DNA of 64,000 bases from JAKZRT01 sp965247915 (GCA_965247915.1 OZ252048.1:992001-1056000), one strand, 5' to 3'; shown: positions 51,928 to 61,034, counted from the stretch's first letter. A program made the numbers and translations. Notes: generated from the letters alone by a model not told the origin.

Positions 51928-52881
51928 ATGGATAACGTGACCTTAACACCTTACTTCGCGGGATGCGACATTTCGCGGGACGGCCTGGACATTTGCCTGT
52001 TGCAGGGCGACAGCGAGCGTCATTTCAGTTTGCCGAACACGCCGCAGGGCCATGCGATGCTGCTTGAGAAGTTGGCCGGAACATCGCCTGAGCTCGTCGT
52101 TCTGGAGGCCAGTGGCGGCTATGAATCGGCGCTGTATGAGGCCCTTCAGGGCGCCGGAGTTCCGGTGGCGCGGCTGCTGCCCCAGCGGGTCCGGCAATTC
52201 GCCTATGCAGGCGGGCAACTGGCCAAGACCGACCGGATCGATGCCTATATTCTGGCGCTGTTCGGCCAGCGGATGCGCCCCGCACCAAGCCTCGATGAGC
52301 CAGCAGGTCAGCGCTACATCAAGGCTTTGACCACGCGACGGCGGGCGCTTCTGACCCGCCGCATTGCCGAAAAATGCCAGCTCAAACAAGCCGCGTTTGA
52401 AGATATCCGCGCCATGATCCGCCACGCACTGAGCCGGTTGGAGGCCGATATCAGGGCGCTGGACGCGCAGATCAATGCCCTGATCGAAGCGGACACGGCC
52501 TGGCGCAATCGCGCCCGCCGCCTGACCAGCCTTCCCGGGATCGGGGCGGTCACCAGTGCGGCGATGATTGCCGGGCTTCCCGAGCTCGGCCGCGTCACAC
52601 GCGGGGAAATCGCCGCTCTGGTCGGCGTGGCACCGTTCGCGCGGCAAAGCGGTCGCTGGCGGGGCAAACGGGTGTGCCGCGGCGGGCGAAAAGACCTGCG
52701 AAATACCCTCTACATGGCGGCGCTGTCGGCGACACGCGCCAAAAGAACCCCGTTCTCTGCCCTCTACCAGCGGCTCGTCGATGCAGGAAAACCACCCAAA
52801 CTGGCCATCACCGCCGTCATGCGAAAAATGGTCGTTACCCTGAATGCAATGGAACGCGATCAGAAATTCTACGCAATATAA
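51928..52881 (+). CDS. IS110-family transposase (DEDD recombinase), copy 2
   Basis: 317 aa, full length, with the same motifs as copy 1 (FAGCDISRDGLDIC, VLEASGGYES, KTDRIDAYILA, LPGIGAVTSAAMIAG). Differences seen by eye are Leu to Pro in GVPVARLLPQ and Thr to Ser in HALSRLEAD, besides silent changes. The IS5 insertion begins 7 bp after its stop codon. Confidence 0.93.
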   Translation: MDNVTLTPYFAGCDISRDGLDICLLQGDSERHFSLPNTPQGHAMLLEKLAGTSPELVVLEASGGYESALYEALQGAGVPVARLLPQRVRQFAYAGGQLAKTDRIDAYILALFGQRMRPAPSLDEPAGQRYIKALTTRRRALLTRRIAEKCQLKQAAFEDIRAMIRHALSRLEADIRALDAQINALIEADTAWRNRARRLTSLPGIGAVTSAAMIAGLPELGRVTRGEIAALVGVAPFARQSGRWRGKRVCRGGRKDLRNTLYMAALSATRAKRTPFSALYQRLVDAGKPPKLAITAVMRKMVVTLNAMERDQKFYAI

Positions 52882-52887
52882 ACACTG

Positions 52888-54156
52888 GGGCACCTCGATT
52901 TATTGACATTCTGAGGGCATATTATGCCTGATTTCGGTTCTATCGGCCATCGGCACGCTGGGTTTTAGGTGGTCAGTCTCGATCCTTAATCCGCGCCGGG
53001 CATTGGTGGCGCAGATCGCCACAGCATCCTCGTGTTTTCATACCGGGAATGGGTTTAGGCGGTGCAACTGGCCAAGCCGCCGGATGTTGTAGGCAAGGTT
53101 CTTCATCCCGATCCTGGCCCTGGCCCGCGCCAGACCGATGGTTCGCACCAGCGTGCCACCCATGTCGTTCGCCTGCGCGCCGAACACATGCTCGACACGG
53201 ACACGAACCGAGGATTTCGTCCTGTTGCTTTTCATTGCCTGTTCGGTCAGAGGCCTGCCCCGTTTGCCCTTGCGGTGGATGCGGCTTGTCAGTCCTCTCG
53301 CCCTGAGCTTCGCCTCGATTTCTTCCGACCGGTAGGCCGCATCTGCCCAGACCCTGGAGGCGGTGTTGCCGCGCATCAGCAACTCGTCCACCACCTGGCT
53401 GTCGTGAACGGCAGCGCCCGTGACGTGATAGCGCCGGATCAGTTTGTGCTTACGATCGACATTCACATGGTTCTTGTAGCCATAGTGGCTTTTGCCGTGC
53501 TTTTTGGTCCAGCGTGCATCAACGTCCTTCTGTGATCGCTTGGCAGGCTTGTTTTCCCAGTCTTCCGGCACCTCGCCACCCTTGATCGCCGCGTTTTCCG
53601 CGCGCGTGTTGTGGTTGCGCGGCACCGGCACGATGGACGCGTCCAGTATCTGGCCGCCCCGTGCAATGTAGCCCTGCCGCGCCAGATGTCCGTCAAAGAG
53701 TTTGAACAAATCATCCACCTTGCCCGCCTGCGCCAGCGCCTCGCGATACAGCCACACGGTCTTTGCGTCCGGCACCCGGTCACCAAGACCAAGACCCAGA
53801 AAACGCATAAACGAAAGCCGGTCCCGGATCTGGTATTCGACCTGATCGTCCGAAAGGTTGTAAAGCGCGCTCAGAACCAGGGTTTTGAACATCAGTACCG
53901 CGTCCATCGGCTTGCGCCCCGCGCGTGATTTCCGCTCACTTTCAGGCTTGCGCCAGACCTGCTCCAGAAGCGGGCGGAACTCTTCCCACGGTACAACTGC
54001 ATTGATCTCGACCAGCGGGTCCTTCTTCGCATCCAGGCTCTCGTAACGATCTGAAAGATCAAAAAAGCCCATCTGTGCCATGACTGCCATCCCTCCGCCG
54101 CATCATCCTGCAAATCTACAGCGCGTTCACGCCAGATGCAATTTATAGAGGTGCCC
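52888..54156 (-). mobile_element. IS5-family insertion sequence, copy B (nested in IS110 copy 2)
   Basis: 1269 bp with the same GGGCACCTC inverted repeats as copy A. A 4-bp target duplication ACTG flanks it (52884-52887 and 54157-54160). It is inserted in the right end of the IS110 element, in the opposite orientation to copy A. It arrived after the IS110 copy. Confidence 0.95.
53038..54081 (-). CDS. IS5-family transposase, copy B
   Basis: 347 aa with the same translation as copy A (19557-20600): DUF772-like N-terminus, DDE residues in ILDASIVPVP, WADAAYRSEE and RVRVEHVFG. Perfect protein identity indicates recent transposition. The start is placed after GGAGGG as in copy A. Confidence 0.94.
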   Translation of the reverse strand: MAQMGFFDLSDRYESLDAKKDPLVEINAVVPWEEFRPLLEQVWRKPESERKSRAGRKPMDAVLMFKTLVLSALYNLSDDQVEYQIRDRLSFMRFLGLGLGDRVPDAKTVWLYREALAQAGKVDDLFKLFDGHLARQGYIARGGQILDASIVPVPRNHNTRAENAAIKGGEVPEDWENKPAKRSQKDVDARWTKKHGKSHYGYKNHVNVDRKHKLIRRYHVTGAAVHDSQVVDELLMRGNTASRVWADAAYRSEEIEAKLRARGLTSRIHRKGKRGRPLTEQAMKSNRTKSSVRVRVEHVFGAQANDMGGTLVRTIGLARARARIGMKNLAYNIRRLGQLHRLNPFPV

Positions 54157-54165
54157 ACTGTTGCT

Positions 54166-54212
54166 CCGGGGAGCGCGAGGGGCAGCGCCCTCGCCCCGTG
54201 GCGACGCGCGAA
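54166..54212 (-). repeat. Dispersed GC-rich 3'-end repeat of scoB, right side of the IS110 target
   Basis: Minus-strand reading after scoB: GGGGCGAGGGCGCTGCCCCT, then CGCGCT, then CCCCGG, continuing as AGTATTTC on the far side of the IS110/IS5 block (51766-51759). It is a hairpin-plus-tail repeat like those at 13.2 and 51.7 kb. Before the insertion the convergent purD and scoB genes each had one copy, tail to tail. Confidence 0.6.
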
Positions 54213-54239
54213 GCGCGGCGAAATCCCTTGGGGGCGATG

Positions 54240-54863
54240 CTAGACGATCGTGGCTTCGGTCGCGGCCCGCATGTCGTCCTCGCTCACCCCATCGGCCAGC
54301 TCGACGATGCTCAAGCCCCCTTCGACCACGTCCAGAACACCGAGGTTGGTAATGATCCGGTCGACCACTCCCGCGCCGGTCAGGGGCAGGGTGCAGGCCC
54401 GCAAAACCTTGCTGGCGCCGTGCTTGTTGGTGTGGTCCATCACCACGATCACCCTGCCCACCCCGGCCACCAGATCCATCGCGCCCCCCATGCCCTTGAC
54501 CAGCTTGCCGGGGATCATCCAATTGGCCAGATCACCGTTTTCGGCGACCTCCATGGCCCCCAGAATCGCCGCCGCGATCTTGCCGCCGCGGATCATCCCG
54601 AACGACGTGGCGCTGTCGAAATAGGCGGTGCGGCCCAGTTCGGTGATGGTCTGTTTGCCGGCGTTGATCACGTCGGGGTCCTCGTCGCCCGCGTAAGGAA
54701 ACGGCCCCATCCCCAGCATGCCGTTTTCCGACTGCAGTGTGATGTCCTTGTCGCCCACGTAATTGGCCACCAGCGTCGGGATGCCGATGCCGAGGTTGAC
54801 GTACGTGCCGTCTTGCAGCTCTTCGGCCGCGCGCGCGGCCATTTGGTTGCGGTCCCAGGGCAT
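54240..54863 (-). CDS. scoB: 3-Oxoacid CoA-transferase subunit B
   Basis: 207 aa. Family motifs: MPWDRNQMAARAAEEL, NLGIGIPTLVANYV, the active-site glutamate in LQSENGMLGMGPFP, and the C-terminal GGLSIVELADGVSEDDMRAAT-like segment. With ScoA it moves CoA from succinyl-CoA to acetoacetate in ketone-body or poly-hydroxybutyrate breakdown. Its ATG overlaps the scoA stop by one base, so the subunits are co-translated. Complete. Confidence 0.94.
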   Translation of the reverse strand: MPWDRNQMAARAAEELQDGTYVNLGIGIPTLVANYVGDKDITLQSENGMLGMGPFPYAGDEDPDVINAGKQTITELGRTAYFDSATSFGMIRGGKIAAAILGAMEVAENGDLANWMIPGKLVKGMGGAMDLVAGVGRVIVVMDHTNKHGASKVLRACTLPLTGAGVVDRIITNLGVLDVVEGGLSIVELADGVSEDDMRAATEATIV

Positions 54864-55567
54864 CAGGCGTCCTCCCGGGTGCGCGTGGTGCGCTGCTCGA
54901 TGCGTTTTTCGTGCGCGCCTTCGATCAGCCGGGTCACATAGATGCCGGGCAGGTGGATCATATCCCCGTCCAGCGATCCGCGCGGCACGATCTCTTCGAC
55001 CTCGGCGACGCAGACCCGTCCGCACATCGCCGCCGGCGGGTTGAAGTTGCGCGCGGTTTTGCGAAACACCAGGTTGCCGGTGTCGTCGGCCTTCCACGCC
55101 TTCACGATGCTGAGGTCCGCGACCAACCCGCGCTCCAGAATATAGGTTTCGCCGTCGAAGTCTTTGTGGTCCTTGCCCTCGGCGATCACCGTGCCGACCC
55201 CGGTCTTGGTATAGAACCCCGGAATGCCGCAGCCCCCGGCGCGCATCCGTTCGGCCAAGGTGCCTTGCGGGGTAAACTCAAGCCCCAGCTCTCCGCTCAG
55301 ATACTGGCGCATGAACTCGGCGTTTTCACCCACGTAGGATGAAATCATCTTTTTGACCTGCCGGGTCTGCAACAGCACCCCTAGCCCGAAATCATCGACC
55401 CCGGCGTTGTTGGAGGCCACCGTCAGGTTGCGGGTCCCGGCATCGCGGATCGCCGCGATCAGCAGTTCGGGAATGCCGCAAAGCCCGAAACCGCCCGCTG
55501 CGATCAACATCCCGTCGCTCAGCAGGCCCTCTAGCGCTTCGGCGGCTGAATCGTAGACTTTTTTCAT
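54863..55567 (-). CDS. scoA: 3-Oxoacid CoA-transferase subunit A
   Basis: 234 aa starting MKKVYDSAAEALEGLLSDGM. The CoA-transferase I signature GGFGLCGIPELLI is at about 25-37, with ASNNAGVDDFGLGVLL and GENAEFMRQYLSGELGLEF further on. Subunit A binds substrate and CoA together with ScoB. The frame extends upstream to 55618 without support. It lies downstream of topA, separated by a GC-rich hairpin repeat. Confidence 0.94.
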   Translation of the reverse strand: MKKVYDSAAEALEGLLSDGMLIAAGGFGLCGIPELLIAAIRDAGTRNLTVASNNAGVDDFGLGVLLQTRQVKKMISSYVGENAEFMRQYLSGELGLEFTPQGTLAERMRAGGCGIPGFYTKTGVGTVIAEGKDHKDFDGETYILERGLVADLSIVKAWKADDTGNLVFRKTARNFNPPAAMCGRVCVAEVEEIVPRGSLDGDMIHLPGIYVTRLIEGAHEKRIEQRTTRTREDA

Positions 55568-55659
55568 GGGGCTCCCCGGAGTGGTTCGGTGTTGCGATCT
55601 ACATCGCGCGCGACGCATCGGGTGTCAACGAAGCGCTGGATAAGCCCCGACGGCGACGG

Positions 55660-55762
55660 CCTCTCCCCCATCCCCTCTCCGGTGCGGAGAGGGGGCCACG
55701 CGACCGCGCCCGAAGCACTTCCCCCCTCCGCCCCGGAGGGGGGCCAGGGGGGAGGCCGCCGT
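55660..55762. repeat. Double-hairpin GC-rich repeat between scoA and topA
   Basis: CTCTCCGGTGCGGAGAG and CCCCCCTCCGCCCCGGAGGG are two strong hairpins separated by about 30 bp. The block resembles the reverse complement of 40240-40335. It reaches the topA stop and could serve as its transcription terminator. Confidence 0.6.
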
Positions 55763-58287
55763 CAGGACGCCTTCCTGCGAACGGCCTTCTTGCGCCCACC
55801 CTTCTTCGCCGATTTCTCGGCGATCAACTGAACGGCCACCTCCATGGTGACGTCGCCGGGCGGCATCGTTTTGGGGATCGTCGCGTTGACCTTGGCCCAT
55901 TTCACGTAAGGCCCATAGCGTCCGTCCATTACCTTGACCGGACCGCCGTCTTTGGGGTGTTCGCCCAGTTCATGCAGCGGGGTCGCCGCCGCCCGCCCGC
56001 CGCCCCGGCTGGCGGCCTTTTTGGCCAGTTCTTCGACCGCGCGGTTCATACCGATGACAAAAACCTCGTCGACCTCTTTGAGGTTCGCGTAAAGCCGCCC
56101 GTGTTTGACATAAGGGCCATAGCGCCCGATGCCGGCCTCGATCAGCTCGCCGTCGTCGGGGTGCGGGCCAACGGGGCGCGGCAGAGCGAGCAGCAACAGC
56201 GCTTTTTCCAGATCAATTTCGCCGGGTTCCCAGCCTTTGGGCAGGCTGGCGCGCGGCGGTTTGGGCACCTCGTCGGTGGTCTCGCCGCGCTGAACGTAAG
56301 GCCCGAACCGGCCCTTTCTGAGCGTGATAGTGTCGCCAGCATCGTCGCCCAGCCGCCGCCCGTCGGGGCCGATGTCGTCGTCCCCGGCGCCGGGGGCCGC
56401 GAAGGCGCGGGTATAGCGGCATTCGGGATAGTTCGAGCAGCCGATGAAGGCCCCGCCCGACCGGGCCGTGCGCATCGACAGCCGCCCTTGGCCGCAGTTC
56501 GGGCACAGCCGCGGGTCGCTGCCGTCTTCGGTCGGCGGAAACAGGTGCGGCCCCAGCACCTCGTCGATCTTTTCCAGAACCTCGCCGATGCGCAGATCGG
56601 CGGTCTCGGCGATGGCGGCAGAAAAATCGCGCCAGAACCGGGCCAGCACATCCCGGTACGACCGGTTGCCCGCCGAGACATCGTCAAGTTCTTCTTCAAG
56701 ATTGGCGGTGAACTCGTAGCCCACATATTTGCGGAAATAATTGACCAGAAAGATAGTAACCAGCCGCCCCTTGTCTTCCGGGATCAGGCGGCCTTTGTCC
56801 TTAGTCACATAGTCGCGGTCCTGGATCGTGGTGACGATCGAGGCATAGGTCGAGGGGCGGCCGATGCCCAGCTCTTCCATACGCTTGACCAATGTGGCCT
56901 CGGTAAAACGCGGCGGCGGTTGGGTGAAATGCTGTTCCGGCGTGACCGAGGTTTTGGCCAGCGTCTCGCCGCTCGTCACCTGCGGCAGGCGCTTGTCGCC
57001 GTCGCCGTTGGCCTCGTCGTCGCGGCCTTCGGTATAAGCTTTCATGAAACCGTCAAAAAGGATCACCTGCCCGGTGGCGCCCAGCCCGACCTGACCGTCG
57101 GGGCTGGCAATATCGACCGTCGTTCGTTCGATCCGGGCCGCCGCCATCTGGCTGGCGATGGTGCGTTTCCAGATCAGGTCGTAAAGCCGGCGCTGGTCGG
57201 GGTCGGTGATGCGCAATTGGCTGGCATCGCGCGCCATATCCGTGGGGCGGATGCACTCGTGCGCTTCCTGGGCGTTTTTCGCCTTGTTTTTATACATGCG
57301 CGGGCTTTTTGGCACATAATCGGCACCGAACCGCGAGCCGATTACACCGCGCGCCGCCATCACCGCCTCGGGGGCCATGTCGATGCCGTCGGTGCGCATA
57401 TAAGTGATCGCCCCGGCCTCGTAGAGCCGCTGCGCGTTGCTCATGGTCTGGCGCGCGCCAAAGCCGAACTTGCGGCTGGCTTCCTGTTGCAGGGTCGAGG
57501 TCATGAACGGGGCCGAGGGGTTGCGGCTGGCCGGTTTGGCCTCGACCGCCGCGACGCTCAGATCGCGCGAACTGACGGCCTGCACCGCAAGTTCCGCGGC
57601 GGTGGCGGTCTCAAGGTCGAATTTGTCGAGCTTCGCGCCCGCCAGCGCGGTCAGTTTTGCCTCGAACGCCTGGCTGCGCGGGGTGTGCACGATAGCCTTC
57701 ACCGACCAGAATTCGCGGGCCCGGAACACCTCGATCTCCATCTCGCGTTCAACGATCAGGCGCAGGCAGACCGACTGCACCCGGCCCGCCGATTTCGCGC
57801 CGGGCAGTTTGCGCCACAGCACCGGGGACAGGGTGAAGCCGACCAGATAGTCGAGCGCCCGGCGCGCCAGATAAGCCTCGACCAGTTCCATGTCGATCTG
57901 GCGCGGGTTTTGCATGGCTTGCGTCACCGCCGACTTGGTGATCGCGTTGAACACGACGCGGCTGACGGGGGTGTCTTTGTTGATCGCCTCGCGGGCGCGC
58001 AGCGCTTCTTGCAGGTGCCAGCTGATCGCCTCGCCCTCGCGGTCGGGGTCGGTGGCCAGGATCAGTTCGCCGTCAGCTTTCAGCGCCTCGGCGATGGCGC
58101 GGACGTGCTTTTTGCTGTCGCTGGCCACCTCCCATTTCATCGCGAAATCGTCGTCGGGCGCGACCGAGCCTTCCTTGGGCGGCAGGTCGCGAACGTGGCC
58201 ATAGCTGGCAAGCACGGTATAATCCGGGCCCAGATAGTTGTTGATTGTCTTGGCTTTAGCAGGCGACTCGACGACGACGACGGGCAT
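55762..58287 (-). CDS. topA: DNA topoisomerase I
   Basis: 841 aa. N-terminal TOPRIM domain (VVVVESPAKAKTINNYLG, ATDPDREGEAISWHL), catalytic tyrosine Y296 in ITYMRTDG, then EELDDVSAG and C-terminal zinc-ribbon/topo-repeat regions including CPNCGQGRLSMRTARSGGAF with CSNYPEC and several GRYGPYV repeats. It relaxes negative supercoils. A lysine-rich tail ends the protein (KKGGRKKAVRRKAS). Complete. A long antisense open frame over it is not credible. Confidence 0.97.
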   Translation of the reverse strand: MPVVVVESPAKAKTINNYLGPDYTVLASYGHVRDLPPKEGSVAPDDDFAMKWEVASDSKKHVRAIAEALKADGELILATDPDREGEAISWHLQEALRAREAINKDTPVSRVVFNAITKSAVTQAMQNPRQIDMELVEAYLARRALDYLVGFTLSPVLWRKLPGAKSAGRVQSVCLRLIVEREMEIEVFRAREFWSVKAIVHTPRSQAFEAKLTALAGAKLDKFDLETATAAELAVQAVSSRDLSVAAVEAKPASRNPSAPFMTSTLQQEASRKFGFGARQTMSNAQRLYEAGAITYMRTDGIDMAPEAVMAARGVIGSRFGADYVPKSPRMYKNKAKNAQEAHECIRPTDMARDASQLRITDPDQRRLYDLIWKRTIASQMAAARIERTTVDIASPDGQVGLGATGQVILFDGFMKAYTEGRDDEANGDGDKRLPQVTSGETLAKTSVTPEQHFTQPPPRFTEATLVKRMEELGIGRPSTYASIVTTIQDRDYVTKDKGRLIPEDKGRLVTIFLVNYFRKYVGYEFTANLEEELDDVSAGNRSYRDVLARFWRDFSAAIAETADLRIGEVLEKIDEVLGPHLFPPTEDGSDPRLCPNCGQGRLSMRTARSGGAFIGCSNYPECRYTRAFAAPGAGDDDIGPDGRRLGDDAGDTITLRKGRFGPYVQRGETTDEVPKPPRASLPKGWEPGEIDLEKALLLLALPRPVGPHPDDGELIEAGIGRYGPYVKHGRLYANLKEVDEVFVIGMNRAVEELAKKAASRGGGRAAATPLHELGEHPKDGGPVKVMDGRYGPYVKWAKVNATIPKTMPPGDVTMEVAVQLIAEKSAKKGGRKKAVRRKAS

Positions 58288-58348
58288 CAGACCTCACGAT
58301 TCGAAGTTTATTATTGGTCGCCGTGATGTGGGGTTCGGGTGGGATTTG

Positions 58349-59512
58349 TCAATGCGCTGGTTGCGCGATCAGCGAAACCAGGCCGCCCGGCGCGCGTTGT
58401 ATGCGCCCGTCGAGTTCCAGCGCCACCAGCTCGGGCGATACTTCGGCCGCCGGCGTGCCCAGATCGCGGATCAGCTGGTCTTCGGCGACCGGGCTGGGGC
58501 CTAGGCGCGCCAATATCTCGCGGTTCAGTTCGGCGGTTTCGCGCAAAGTCCGGGGCGCCGGGTCGGGGGCGGCGGGTTCGGTGGCAGTGGGCGCGGCGGC
58601 GGCTGGCGTTTGCCGTGGCGCCGCGTTCAGAACCTCGATCACGTCCTCGGCCCGGCGCACCAGATGCGCGCCGTCGCGGATCAGATTGTTGCAGCCCGAG
58701 GCGCGGCCGTCGAACGGGTGGCCGGGCACCGCCAGCACCTCGCGCCCCTGGTCGAGCGCGTTGCGCGCGGTGATCAGGCTGCCCGATTTGGCCGCCGCTT
58801 CAACCACCACCACGGCGCGGGCCATCCCCGAGACCAGGCGGTTGCGGCGGGGAAAATGGCGGGCCTGGGGTTGCAGGCCCATGGGCGATTCCGACAGGCA
58901 AAGGCCGTTTTTGATGATGTCGCGGGCAAGTTCGGCGTTTTCGGCCGGGTAGATCACGTCAACACCGCTGGCCAGCACGGCAATTGTGCCGCCCTTCAGC
59001 GCGCCGATGTGTGCTGCCGTGTCAATACCGCGCGCCAGGCCCGAAACCACTACAAACCCGGCTTGCGTCAGGTCCTGGGCCAGCCGTTTGGCCATCCGCG
59101 TGCCCAGGCTCGAGGCGTTGCGCGCGCCGACCAGGGCGATCATCGGGCGCGCCAGAAAGTCGAGGTTGCCGCGCGCCCAGAAAAGCGGCGGCGGATCGGG
59201 GAAGTCGGCCAAGGCCTGTGGATAAATCTCATCGCCCCAGGCAACTAGTTTTGCGCCGCAGGCGCGACCGCGTTTCAGCTCGTCGTGTGCGGCTTTTTCG
59301 CTGAATACCGCATAGCGGGCGAGGCCCGCCTCGGCGGCGACCCCCGGAAGCGCGCCCAGCGCCGCCGCGGCCGATCCGTGTTCGGACATCAGCCTGAAAA
59401 ACGTGGTCACCCCCACTTTTCTGGAGCGTATTAGGCGAAGCCACGATAGCCGTTCTTCCTCGTTGAGGGGTGGGGTGAGGGGGTGGAGAGAAGAACTTAA
59501 GTCTTCGGCCAT
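58349..59512 (-). CDS. dprA: DNA-processing protein DprA
   Basis: 387 aa. The Rossmann-like DprA core is clear: MIALVGARNASSLGTRMAKRL, VVSGLARGIDTAAHIGAL, AVLASGVDVIYPAENAEL, FPRRNRLVSGMA and LDQGREVLAVPGHPFDGRASGCNNLI. A C-terminal winged helix follows (residues about 320-380). It binds single-stranded DNA and loads RecA during transformation or recombination. It is upstream of topA on the same strand, 61 bp apart. Complete. Confidence 0.95.
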   Translation of the reverse strand: MAEDLSSSLHPLTPPLNEEERLSWLRLIRSRKVGVTTFFRLMSEHGSAAAALGALPGVAAEAGLARYAVFSEKAAHDELKRGRACGAKLVAWGDEIYPQALADFPDPPPLFWARGNLDFLARPMIALVGARNASSLGTRMAKRLAQDLTQAGFVVVSGLARGIDTAAHIGALKGGTIAVLASGVDVIYPAENAELARDIIKNGLCLSESPMGLQPQARHFPRRNRLVSGMARAVVVVEAAAKSGSLITARNALDQGREVLAVPGHPFDGRASGCNNLIRDGAHLVRRAEDVIEVLNAAPRQTPAAAAPTATEPAAPDPAPRTLRETAELNREILARLGPSPVAEDQLIRDLGTPAAEVSPELVALELDGRIQRAPGGLVSLIAQPAH

Positions 59513-59636
59513 CGTGACTCTGTTGCTAACAAAGCCACATTGCGGCCATAAGGGTTAAGGCGAAGTAAACAATCCACAGAATTTTCCACAAAAAGTGCGA
59601 AATTGGAAAAATGTTTTTGATTCCCTGAGGTTGCCA

Positions 59637-61034
59637 TCACGCCGCACTCCCCCCAACCGTCAGCCCGCCGATCATCAGCGTCGGCTGGCCGACGCCGACG
59701 GGCACCCACTGGCCGGCCTTGACGCAGTTGCCCATCCCGGGGTCCAGCGCCATGTCGTTGCCGATGGCGCGGATGTTGCGAAGCGCGGTCGCGCCGTCGC
59801 CGATCAAGGTCGCGCCTTTGACCGGTGCGCCGATCTTGCCGTTGGTGATGTCGACCTGCCCGCCGCCAAAGCCAACCGCATAGATTCCGTCCTTAAGGTC
59901 GGCCACAATCGCGCCCGGGTCGGCGTCACCGCCCAGCATATAGGTGTTGGTCATGCGCGGCATCGGGATGTGGGCGTAGGATTCGCGCCGCCCGTTGCCA
60001 GTGGGTTCCACACCCATCAGCCGCGCGTTCTGGCGGTCCTGCATCAAGCCCACCAGAATGCCGTCCTCGATCAGCACGTTCTTGGCGCCCGGCGTGCCTT
60101 CGTCGTCAACGGTCAGCGACCCGCGCCGGTCGGGGATGGTGCCGTCGTCCAGCACGGTGACAACGGGGGCTGCTATGCGGGTCCCCATCAGCCCGGCAAA
60201 GGCGGAAGTTTTCTTGCGGTTGAAATCGCCCTCCAGCCCGTGCCCCACCGCCTCGTGCAGCAAAATCCCCGGCCAGCCGGGGCCAAGGACCACATCCATT
60301 ACGCCCGCAGGCGCCGGTTCGGCGGCCAGGTTGACCAGCGCGATCCGCAGCGCCTCGCGGGTTTTGGCCTGCCAATTCGCGCGCGCGATCAGCCCGTCCA
60401 GCGCCACCCGCCCGCCGCCCCCCGCCGAGCCGGATTCGCGGCGGCCGTCCTCTTCGACGATCACCGACACTCTGATCCGGGTCATCGGGCGTATGTCGCG
60501 CACATGCACGCCGTCGGGGCGCAGGATCTCGACCTCCTGGCACGAGGCCGCAACAGTGGCCGACACCTGGACCACACGGGCATCAAGCCCGCAAGCCAAG
60601 CCCGCAAGCCCGCGCGCCCGCAAGCCCGCGCGCCCGCGCGCGAAGGCGTCGATCTCGGCCAGCACATCGACCTTGGTCGAGAAAGTCACCGTCTCGATCG
60701 GATTAAAGTCGCCGTATAGCCGCCGGTTGGTGGGCCGCGGCGCATCGGCCAGCACCCCGCCGCCATCACCGACCGCCAGCCGCGCGGTCTCGGAGATCTC
60801 GGTCGAGTGCGCGTACCCGGCAGCTTCGCCGCGCACCGCGCGCAGGCCGAACCCTTCGGAGGCATCAAAGCTGGCCGACTTCAACTGACCATCGTCAAAG
60901 GTCAGAACCTCGCCGCGACGTCGTTCAAGGAACAGCTCGCCATCATCCGCGCCGGCGGTCGCGCCCCGCAGCAGACCCAGAGCGGTATCTTTGTCAAGCC
61001 GGGTTTCAAACGGCTGAAATATCTCGTCGGCCAT
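59637..61034 (-). CDS. tldD: Metalloprotease TldD
   Basis: 465 aa. The zinc-binding HEAVGHGLE motif and downstream conserved Cys-containing AGNDMALDPGMGNCVKAGQWVPVGVGQP region define TldD, which with TldE/PmbA degrades or matures peptides. After VDVLAEIDAFARG there is a repetitive insert RAGLRARGLAGLACGLDARV encoded by GCCCGCAA/GCCCGCGC repeats (about 60583-60642), longer than in homologues I recall. Otherwise complete. Monocistronic, divergent from coxB. Confidence 0.93.
   Translation of the reverse strand: MADEIFQPFETRLDKDTALGLLRGATAGADDGELFLERRRGEVLTFDDGQLKSASFDASEGFGLRAVRGEAAGYAHSTEISETARLAVGDGGGVLADAPRPTNRRLYGDFNPIETVTFSTKVDVLAEIDAFARGRAGLRARGLAGLACGLDARVVQVSATVAASCQEVEILRPDGVHVRDIRPMTRIRVSVIVEEDGRRESGSAGGGGRVALDGLIARANWQAKTREALRIALVNLAAEPAPAGVMDVVLGPGWPGILLHEAVGHGLEGDFNRKKTSAFAGLMGTRIAAPVVTVLDDGTIPDRRGSLTVDDEGTPGAKNVLIEDGILVGLMQDRQNARLMGVEPTGNGRRESYAHIPMPRMTNTYMLGGDADPGAIVADLKDGIYAVGFGGGQVDITNGKIGAPVKGATLIGDGATALRNIRAIGNDMALDPGMGNCVKAGQWVPVGVGQPTLMIGGLTVGGSAA
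60583..60642. repeat. Short tandem repeat inside tldD
   Basis: The run alternates AAGCCCGC and GCGCGCCC units (AAGCCCGCAAGCCAAGCCCG and then CAAGCCCGCGCGCCCGC). It keeps the reading frame and adds about 15-18 residues of Gly/Leu/Ala/Arg. It looks like a slipped-strand expansion. Confidence 0.65.

Larger units (their letters stand above)
51767..54165 (+). mobile_element. IS110-family insertion sequence, copy 2, containing IS5 copy B
   Basis: The same element as at 12059-13184, apart from a few base differences. The left junction is GAAATA-CT-TATCTG (core 51765-51766). The right junction, displaced by the nested IS5, is CTGTTG-CT-CCGGGG with the core at 54164-54165. The IS5 sits at the ACTG just inside the right end, after the transposase stop, so the transposase stays intact but the right (left-donor) end is separated from the body. 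This copy may be unable to transpose until the IS5 leaves. Confidence 0.85.

Noticed and set aside
55957..58326. Very long open frame antisense to topA
   Set aside because: High-GC codon bias in topA leaves the opposite strand open; the translation has no recognisable domain and topA is certain.
60583..60642. CRISPR-like repeat
   Set aside because: Units are 8 bp, contiguous, coding and without spacers.
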